This document shows, piece after piece, positions 13,715 through 18,423 of a DNA stretch of 18,423 bases. Source of the DNA: an uncultured Gemmatimonadota bacterium (lineage in GTDB: Bacteria > Gemmatimonadota > Gemmatimonadetes > Gemmatimonadales > GWC2-71-9); assembly GCA_946479805.1 (NCBI GenBank), contig CAMLHP010000028.1, positions 1 to 18,423 of the forward strand, written 5' to 3'. The notes under the pieces were generated by a model that was given only the letters and a program-made list of their open reading frames with translations, ran no database searches and was not told the DNA's origin. Each line of letters starts with the position of its first letter. The stretch's first letter is position 1. The translations under genes and the position numbers were made by a program.

Positions 13715-15279
13715 CGCTTCACCTTCTTTCTGGCCAGGGGCACCGGCTCGCACTCGAGATCCGGTTCGCCCAGGTCCTCGTTAGCGCGGTCGAGTGCGGC
13801 GAAGCCCTCGACGATAGCGTCGAACTGGGCCAGCGCTTCCTTCGCAGCGCCGGGAGCCAGCGTCATCACCTTGACCCGGCGCCGGTCCACCCGCTCCTGC
13901 AGTTCCGCCTCGCGGTCGTTGAAGAGGCGCTCGCCCAGCCACTTGGGTCCTTCCCGGCTCACGCAATCGCGCGGGGGGCAGCCGCAGACAACCACGCCGG
14001 GAGCACCGCTCCGGACCAGCATCTCCACCACCGACGAGTGGAGGTTGCCGACGCAGGTGACCATGTGGAGGTGAGCCCCCCGCGAGCGGAGCGCATCGAG
14101 CTGCTGCTTCGGCGCCTGCGCGCAGCAGACCGCAACGACCGGCTTCGCTGCCAGGTGGCCGATGTCGGCACCGATCACCAGCCGCACATCGGCCAGCTGG
14201 TCGCGGCCGGTCCGGCCCGGTGGCCCCACACCCATCGGCGCGCAGGATCCCGCGCAGATCCCGCAACTCACGCAACGCACCGGGTCGACCAGCGCCACCA
14301 GTGTGGGCCGGTCGTCGTCGCGCGGCACCATGGTGATCGCTTCCCAGGGGCAGTCCTGCGGGCACTGGTTGCACCCGGTGCAGAGTCTGGGGTCCACCAC
14401 GCTGGGTGCCCAGTTCTCGATCCTCGGCCGGCGCGTCAGTCGCGGAACCAGCAGCAGCCCCAGCGCCGCCGCGATGCCGACGCCCCAGCTCAGCCCCGCC
14501 GGAGCCCGTTCGGAGAGAGGGAGCCACCACGACGAGAAAAGGTTGATCGGGGTCTGGGCAGGAATGCTGAATGGGTCCGCCGCGGGCCCGAGGCTGGCCG
14601 GGACCAGGATCGCGGCGATCGTGAGCACCGCGACGATGCTCCAGCTGAGCCGCCTGGGCGGCAGCAGCGTGGGCCGCGCCACCCGCGAGACATGGAGCCA
14701 GAGCAGCGCGCCCATCGCCAGCGGCAGGCCGATATGTACGAAGAGATTCACGAAGAAGAACGCGCTCGGGACCGGACGGTCGCCTGCGAAGATCCGGCTG
14801 AGCGGTTCGGAGAAGATCGGGAGCACGTCGAGCAGGCGAGCGCCCTCGCGTGCCAGCCGCTCGCCGAAGCTGTCCCACGCCATGACGAACCCGGTCCAGG
14901 CGCAGACCAGTCCGGCGCCCAGCATGACCAGGCCCGACAGCCACGCGAGGGTACGGGGGCCCCAGCTCCGCGCCTGCGCAAACATCCGGACCAGGTGCAG
15001 CACCGCGGCGACGATGAAGAGGTCGGAGGCGTAGCGGTGGAGGGTCCGCATCCAGCTGCCGAGCCAGGGATCGGCCGCGATCCGGGCCACCGATTCCGAG
15101 GGAGCACCGACCCGATACACGAAAATCAGGTAGGCCCCCGTTGCCAGCAGCAGCACCAGCATGGCAACGGCGATGGTCCCGCTCTGGTGGAGGGGATTCC
15201 AGCGCCACCCCCACGCGCGGTTGGCGCCGGCGTCGAGGGCGCCGAGCAGGCGGCGGGCACCACGTTCGAGAATTCTCAT
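13711..15279 (-). CDS. cytochrome b - 2x[4Fe-4S] ferredoxin - MvhD-like fusion protein
   Basis: A 522-aa redox fusion. Residues 1-200 are a cytochrome b N-terminal (four-helix, diheme) domain with ligands His81/His95 and His182/His196; both pairs are 14 apart, as in bc1 cytochrome b. Two more helices follow (about 212-231 and 264-280), which returns the chain to the cytoplasm if the N-terminus is cytoplasmic. Residues 300-346 hold two [4Fe-4S] motifs, C300xxC303xxC306xxxC310P and C336xxC339xxC342xxxC346. Residues 380-495 match the MvhD / hydrogenase iron-sulfur (delta) subunit family, with VCC (385-386), TC409, VCGC (432, 434) and C439. MvhD normally passes electrons through a [2Fe-2S] centre to HdrA-type partners. 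This protein could therefore connect the quinone pool to a cytoplasmic Fe-S enzyme; no HdrA or hydrogenase gene is in the window. It is divergent from the Rrf2 gene across a palindrome. Confidence 0.85.
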   Translation of the reverse strand: MRILERGARRLLGALDAGANRAWGWRWNPLHQSGTIAVAMLVLLLATGAYLIFVYRVGAPSESVARIAADPWLGSWMRTLHRYASDLFIVAAVLHLVRMFAQARSWGPRTLAWLSGLVMLGAGLVCAWTGFVMAWDSFGERLAREGARLLDVLPIFSEPLSRIFAGDRPVPSAFFFVNLFVHIGLPLAMGALLWLHVSRVARPTLLPPRRLSWSIVAVLTIAAILVPASLGPAADPFSIPAQTPINLFSSWWLPLSERAPAGLSWGVGIAAALGLLLVPRLTRRPRIENWAPSVVDPRLCTGCNQCPQDCPWEAITMVPRDDDRPTLVALVDPVRCVSCGICAGSCAPMGVGPPGRTGRDQLADVRLVIGADIGHLAAKPVVAVCCAQAPKQQLDALRSRGAHLHMVTCVGNLHSSVVEMLVRSGAPGVVVCGCPPRDCVSREGPKWLGERLFNDREAELQERVDRRRVKVMTLAPGAAKEALAQFDAIVEGFAALDRANEDLGEPDLECEPVPLARKKVKR

Positions 15280-15287
15280 GGGGGGTC

Positions 15288-15319
15288 TTGCGCAAAGTTT
15301 ATCATGTTCGCATGATAAA
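15288..15319 (+). promoter_or_regulatory. divergent control region with a perfect 9-4-9 palindrome
   Basis: The arms TTTATCATG (15298-15306) and CATGATAAA (15311-15319) are perfect inverted repeats around TTCG. They lie in the 64-base gap between the leftward cytochrome b fusion gene and the rightward Rrf2 gene. A possible Rrf2 promoter is TTGCGC (15288-15293) with a 17-base spacer and CATGAT (15311-15316), so the right arm covers its -10 box. I could not place a convincing leftward promoter. The arrangement fits an operator through which the Rrf2 protein controls both directions. Confidence 0.65.
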
Positions 15320-15343
15320 TACCAGCTTCATTCCGGATAATCC

Positions 15344-15766
15344 ATGTGGCCGACGAGCACCGTCCAGCAGGCGATCAGTGCCGTGCTCTGCATCGCTGAG
15401 GCGCGGGGTGAGCCAATGCGAGCCAGCGCCATAGCGGCGGCCACGGGCGCGGCGGGCAACTACCTGTCGAAGATCCTGCATTCGCTGGCGCGGGCCGGCG
15501 TGCTCAGCTCCGAACGAGGCCCCCGGGGCGGTTTTCGCCTGGCCCTGCCGGCGGACCAGCTCACCCTGGCCGCCATCGCCGAGCCATTCGAGCGGCAGGG
15601 CCAGCGGCGCTGCCTGCTCGGCCGCCCCACCTGCGGTGACGCCAACCCCTGCCCTGCCCACGAGCGATGGTCGGGGATTGCCGCCGGCATCGAGAGCTAC
15701 TTCCAGACTACCACCATAGCGCGCCTGCTGGACCAGGTTCCCGTTCAAGGCGCGAGCCGGGCCTGA
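15344..15766 (+). CDS. Rrf2-family Fe-S transcriptional regulator (NsrR-like)
   Basis: A 140-aa regulator. TVQQAISAVLCIAEARGEPMRASAIA is the usual Rrf2 opening, with Gln in place of the more common Ala/Tyr pattern. The helix-turn-helix is GNYLSKILHSLARAGVLSS with the wing RGPRGGFRLA. The cluster loop C90-LLGRPT-C97-GDANP-C103 (C-x6-C-x5-C, then PAHERW) has the three cysteines that hold a [2Fe-2S] or [4Fe-4S] cluster in IscR, NsrR and RsrR. Such clusters sense NO, redox state or Fe-S supply. The ATG at 15344 is set by the family's normal N-terminus; the ribosome site is weak. It lies directly upstream of the heme-copper enzyme genes and next to the palindrome, so it probably controls them (inference). 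Confidence 0.88.
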   Translation: MWPTSTVQQAISAVLCIAEARGEPMRASAIAAATGAAGNYLSKILHSLARAGVLSSERGPRGGFRLALPADQLTLAAIAEPFERQGQRRCLLGRPTCGDANPCPAHERWSGIAAGIESYFQTTTIARLLDQVPVQGASRA

Positions 15767-15791
15767 CTCCACCCGAACTCGAGGAAGCAGC

Positions 15792-15965
15792 ATGGATCCG
15801 TCCGTGACCCCACCCGATGCCGCAGATGAGCCGGTGCCCATCGGCCAGCGGCTGTTCGACAACATGTACCTGCTCCTCTTCCTCGGCGTGGTCGTCATGC
15901 TGGTGGTGTTCACCGCCTGGGGAATGTGGGAGATCATGTCCATGCCCGAAGGCACACTCCCTTAG
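15792..15965 (+). CDS. 57-aa single-helix protein, candidate subunit IIa of the heme-copper enzyme
   Basis: A short gene starting at an ATG that follows GAGGAAG by 5-6 bases and ending at a TAG that overlaps the ribosome site of the subunit II gene. The N-terminal 15 residues are acidic and Pro-rich (MDPSVTPPDAADEPVP). One strong transmembrane helix follows (about 24-43, NMYLLLFLGVVVMLVVFTAW), then a short tail with MWEIMSMPEGTLP. Its size, single helix and position just before subunit II match the small subunit IIa of ba3-type (B-family) enzymes, such as the 34-aa one of Thermus. There is no sequence motif to prove it. Confidence 0.75.
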   Translation: MDPSVTPPDAADEPVPIGQRLFDNMYLLLFLGVVVMLVVFTAWGMWEIMSMPEGTLP

Positions 15966-15974
15966 GAGGATCGA

Positions 15975-16580
15975 ATGCTGACGAAAGTCCATACCGGCCT
16001 CGATCCGGTCCCCGGGGTGTGGTGGAAGCCCGCGCACAAGGCGGAGATGGTCTGGGTGTCGATCGCCTTTGTCTGGTGCATCGTGCTGTTCGCAATGATG
16101 CCGCTCTGGCACCTGAAGGGCGGCCAGAACCCCGCCGGCGTGAGGACCCGGGTCGAGCCCAAGGCGTTCTACGCCCGCACCATGGAGTTCGCGAAGCAGT
16201 ATCAGGTGGGCACCGACGCAGGCATGCCGATAGCCGCGCCGCCCCCGGGCGCCGATGTCTATCTCGTGGCGCTCTCCTTCCAGTGGTACCCGGTGCTCCA
16301 GCTGGAGCAGGGCAAGGAGTACATGCTCCACCTCTCCGCGCTGGACGTCAATCATGGCTTCTCGCTCTACCCGCTCAACATCAACTTCGCGGTGGTGCCG
16401 GGGTTCGACTACGCGCTCCGGGTGACGCCGACGTCGTCCGGTGACTTCCGCATCATCTGCAACGAGTTCTGCGGCATCGGCCACCACACGATGGTGGGCC
16501 GGGTGATCGTGGTTGACTCCACGGGCGCCGCGGTTGCCGACAATCCCGACGCAACGATCGAGCATGGAGGCGCACTGTGA
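15975..16580 (+). CDS. heme-copper enzyme subunit II with CuA site
   Basis: A 201-aa subunit with one N-terminal transmembrane helix (about 25-46, MVWVSIAFVWCIVLFAMMPL) and a periplasmic cupredoxin domain. All CuA ligands are visible: His127 (DVNHGF), Cys162 and Cys166 with Glu164 between them (CNEFC), His170 and Met173 (GIGHHTM). One helix rather than two is typical of the B-family (ba3). It would accept electrons from a soluble cytochrome c or blue copper protein and hand them to the low-spin heme of subunit I. AGGAGGA lies 4 bases before the ATG, inside the end of the preceding gene, and the stop overlaps the next start as GTGA. CuA argues against a cNOR-like enzyme, whose small subunit carries heme c. 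Confidence 0.92.
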   Translation: MLTKVHTGLDPVPGVWWKPAHKAEMVWVSIAFVWCIVLFAMMPLWHLKGGQNPAGVRTRVEPKAFYARTMEFAKQYQVGTDAGMPIAAPPPGADVYLVALSFQWYPVLQLEQGKEYMLHLSALDVNHGFSLYPLNINFAVVPGFDYALRVTPTSSGDFRIICNEFCGIGHHTMVGRVIVVDSTGAAVADNPDATIEHGGAL

Positions 16581-18337
16581 CCACCTCGGCCCTCGACAGC
16601 ACGGCCGCCCAGGGCTGGCGTACCTGCCCGATCACCAGCCGCCGCATCGACCTCCAGGCGGAGAAGCTCATACGCGCCAACGCAGTCGTGGCGGTGGTGG
16701 CGCTCCTGGTCGGCGCCGTCGCCGCGCTGCTGCTGGCGCTGACCCGCTGGCAGGCGATCCATCTCCTGCCCGCCGAGTGGTACTACCGCATACTCGGCGT
16801 GCACGGGATGAACATGCTGATCTTCTTCATCATCTTCTTCGAGATGGCGGTGCTCTGGTTTGCCGCCACCGTGCTGCTGAATGCGCGTCCGGCCGCACCG
16901 AGGTACGGCTGGTTCAACTTCGGCATGATGCTGGTCGGTGCGCTGATGGTCGAGTGGATGCAGTGGAGCGGCAAGGCCGACGTGCTGTACACCTCGTACC
17001 CGCCGCTCAAGGCCCATCCGCTTTTCTACCTGGGCATCATCCTCTTCGCGGTGGGTGCGCTCAGCGTCGTGGGGCAGTTCTTCGCCACGCTCACCATCGC
17101 CAGGCGCGAGAAGACCTACACCGGCTCGATGCCGCTCGTGGTGTATGGCGCCATGACCGCGGCGATCATCGCCGTGATCACCCTGCTCCACGGGGCGATG
17201 GTCTACATCCCCACTTTCCTCTGGTCGATGGGACTGATCGACAGCGTCAACCCGCAGATGTACCGGCTCCTCTGGTGGGCGCTTGGCCATTCCGCCCAGC
17301 AGATCAACGTCGCCGCGATGGTGGCCATCTGGTACATGCTGGGCGCGCTCACGGTTGGCGCGGTGGTGCTCAACGAGAAGGTGAGCCGCTGGGCCTTCGT
17401 GCTCTACATCCTGTTCATATCGATGGCCTCGGCCCACCACCTGCTGGTGGATCCCGGCTTCGGGCCGGCATGGAAGATCGTGAACACCTCGTACTTCATG
17501 TACATGGCGGTGCTCGCGTCCATGATCCACGGGTTCACGGTGCCGGCCGGCATCGAGCTGGGGATGCGGCTCCGCGGCTTCACCAAGGGCCTCTTCGGAT
17601 GGCTCACCAGGGCGCCTTGGGGCGACCCCGGATTCTCGTCGCTCGTGCTTTCGGTGGTGGTGTTCGGATTCTTCGGCGGCATCACCGGCGTCACCATCGG
17701 AACCGAGCAGATCAACATCATCGCCCACAACACCCTGCGCATACCGGGGCACTTCCATGCGACGGTGGTGAGCGGAACTGCGGTGGCGTTCATGGGCGCC
17801 ACGTACTATCTCCTGCCGCTCATCTTCCGCCGCAAGGTTTCCTTCTGGCGGCTCGCGAAGATCCAGCCCTACATGTTTGCCGGCGGGCTGCTCCTGCTCG
17901 AGTTCGGCATGACCTTCGCCGGCAGCTTCGGGGTGCCGCGGCGCCACTGGGACATTTCCTTCGCGCAGTCGGCCCACGACGTGCCCTTCAGCCCGGTGGT
18001 TGACCTCTTCATGGCAATGGTCGGGATCGGCGGTATCATCGCCGCGACCGGGGCGTTCGCCTTCATCCTCATCGCCGTGTCGTCGGTGTTCTTCGGTGAG
18101 CGGATAACCGAGTTCCCGCGCGGCACCGCGGTTGCCGGCCTCCCGCAGGGCCTCACCAATCCCCCGGTCCACGGGCCGAACGTGGACGCGGCCAACGCCG
18201 AGCTGCACTCGCCCGCCCGTGGATGGGTGGGACCCACGCCGGGAACGCTGGTGCTTGTGGGCATCTTCTTCCTGGCGTTCATGCTCTACTACTTCACCAA
18301 CTGGAAGCTGCTGAGCTTCCTGTGGAAGATCGGCTAG
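16577..18337 (+). CDS. B-family heme-copper subunit I lacking the crosslinked Tyr: candidate nitric oxide reductase
   Basis: A 586-aa subunit, similar in size to Thermus ba3 subunit I (562). The start is a GTG overlapping the subunit II stop, with GGAGG upstream. Low-spin heme ligands are His76 (GVHGMNM) and His394; the high-spin heme ligand is His392 (IPGHFHATV). CuB ligands are His238 (WWALGHSAQQIN) and His287-His288 (SAHHLLVDPGF). The HNTxxxPGHFH stretch places it in the B-family. At His+4 on helix VI, where oxygen reductases carry the Tyr crosslinked to the CuB His and cNOR carries the FeB ligand Glu, this protein has Gln242. The cbb3-type alternative Tyr on helix VII (6 before His287) is Ile281. 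In the ba3 K-channel helix, Ser and Thr are kept (Ser315, Thr321) but the Thr312 equivalent is His318. The metal sites are intact, so this is probably a functional enzyme with another substrate, most likely NO. Automatic annotation would call it cytochrome c oxidase. Confidence 0.9.
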   Translation: MTTSALDSTAAQGWRTCPITSRRIDLQAEKLIRANAVVAVVALLVGAVAALLLALTRWQAIHLLPAEWYYRILGVHGMNMLIFFIIFFEMAVLWFAATVLLNARPAAPRYGWFNFGMMLVGALMVEWMQWSGKADVLYTSYPPLKAHPLFYLGIILFAVGALSVVGQFFATLTIARREKTYTGSMPLVVYGAMTAAIIAVITLLHGAMVYIPTFLWSMGLIDSVNPQMYRLLWWALGHSAQQINVAAMVAIWYMLGALTVGAVVLNEKVSRWAFVLYILFISMASAHHLLVDPGFGPAWKIVNTSYFMYMAVLASMIHGFTVPAGIELGMRLRGFTKGLFGWLTRAPWGDPGFSSLVLSVVVFGFFGGITGVTIGTEQINIIAHNTLRIPGHFHATVVSGTAVAFMGATYYLLPLIFRRKVSFWRLAKIQPYMFAGGLLLLEFGMTFAGSFGVPRRHWDISFAQSAHDVPFSPVVDLFMAMVGIGGIIAATGAFAFILIAVSSVFFGERITEFPRGTAVAGLPQGLTNPPVHGPNVDAANAELHSPARGWVGPTPGTLVLVGIFFLAFMLYYFTNWKLLSFLWKIG

Positions 18338-18345
18338 CGGGCCAG

Positions 18346-18423
18346 GTGGGCGATGAGCGCCGCCCGGGGTGGGCGCTCATCGCGCTCGCGGCGATCCTTT
18401 TGATCACCGCGGCGTGGTGGGCG
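18346..18423 (+). CDS. start of a further membrane protein gene (runs off the right edge)
   Basis: An open frame begins with GTG at 18346, nine bases after the subunit I stop, and continues to the end of the window: VGDERRPGWALIALAAIL then LITAAWWA, a charged start followed by one transmembrane helix. The ribosome site is weak and the first codons contain a strong hairpin, so the start is uncertain. The only ATG nearby (18353) is in another frame that stops after 16 codons. By position it may be an assembly protein or extra subunit of the heme-copper enzyme; too little is visible to name it. Confidence 0.45.
   Translation, partial: MGDERRPGWALIALAAILLITAAWWA
18351..18382. other. perfect 11-bp hairpin just after the heme-copper subunit I gene
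   Basis: CGATGAGCGCC (18351-18361) and GGCGCTCATCG (18372-18382) are perfect complements around a GC-rich 10-base loop, 13 bases past the stop of subunit I. The next T-rich run (CCTTTTG) comes about 15 bases later, so it is not a textbook intrinsic terminator. It overlaps the start of the next open frame and could stabilise the upstream message or lower translation of the downstream gene. Confidence 0.6.

Noticed and set aside
14038..15315. A 425-codon plus-strand open frame opposite the cytochrome b fusion
   Set aside because: The minus strand encodes heme and Fe-S motifs in order; the plus-strand product has none and would also cross the divergent control palindrome.
16409..18208. A 599-codon minus-strand open frame over the heme-copper genes
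   Set aside because: It is antisense to subunits I and II, which carry all their ligand motifs; the protein is His/Arg/Glu-rich without recognisable domains.

Overview
This is a GC-rich bacterial chromosomal window, densely packed with genes on both strands. Short gaps, ATGA/GTGA overlaps and Shine-Dalgarno sequences point to ordinary bacterial operons. Lipoproteins with a Cys-Ser-Asp-Ser-Thr-Glu-Pro start, the codon bias and the gene mix suggest an environmental, respiring Gram-negative bacterium. Gemmatimonadota is my best guess, inferred from protein style and not proven. I see no tRNA, rRNA, CRISPR array, prophage or insertion sequence.

Left part (1-4340, all minus strand): the start of a SugE/Gdx guanidinium exporter (cut by the edge), a 262-aa lipoprotein, a heptamer repeat array, a Tat-type amidase, a c'-like monoheme cytochrome lipoprotein, an NADPH-dependent FMN reductase and a SnoaL-like protein. 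Centre-left (4525-5919, plus): a small operon SRPBCC - ArsR - SRPBCC with a readable promoter and two inverted repeats as candidate operators. It converges on an exported NTF2-like protein (minus); a tiny lipoprotein (minus) follows.

Centre (6818-12993): a four-gene plus-strand efflux operon of TolC-like outer-membrane factor, membrane-fusion lipoprotein, RND pump and a DUF2892 membrane protein. It runs head-on, with a 2-base gap, into a second ArsR regulator. The efflux promoter and the arsR promoter carry related inverted repeats sharing TAGTTRASAA, so this ArsR probably controls both.

Right part (13073-18423), the most interesting: two divergent units meet at a perfect 9-4-9 palindrome. 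Leftward runs a 522-aa fusion of a diheme cytochrome b domain, two more membrane helices, a 2x[4Fe-4S] ferredoxin and an MvhD-like domain, followed by an overlapping membrane-anchored protein with nine consecutive Asp. Rightward runs an Rrf2-family Fe-S regulator, a 57-aa single-helix subunit, a CuA subunit II and a B-family (ba3-like) heme-copper subunit I. Subunit I keeps every heme and CuB histidine but has Gln where oxygen reductases have the His-crosslinked Tyr. Together with the NsrR-like regulator, this suggests a non-canonical nitric oxide reductase, possibly of the eNOR/sNOR type, rather than a cytochrome oxidase. The cytochrome b-MvhD fusion may be an additional electron-transfer module under the same regulator.
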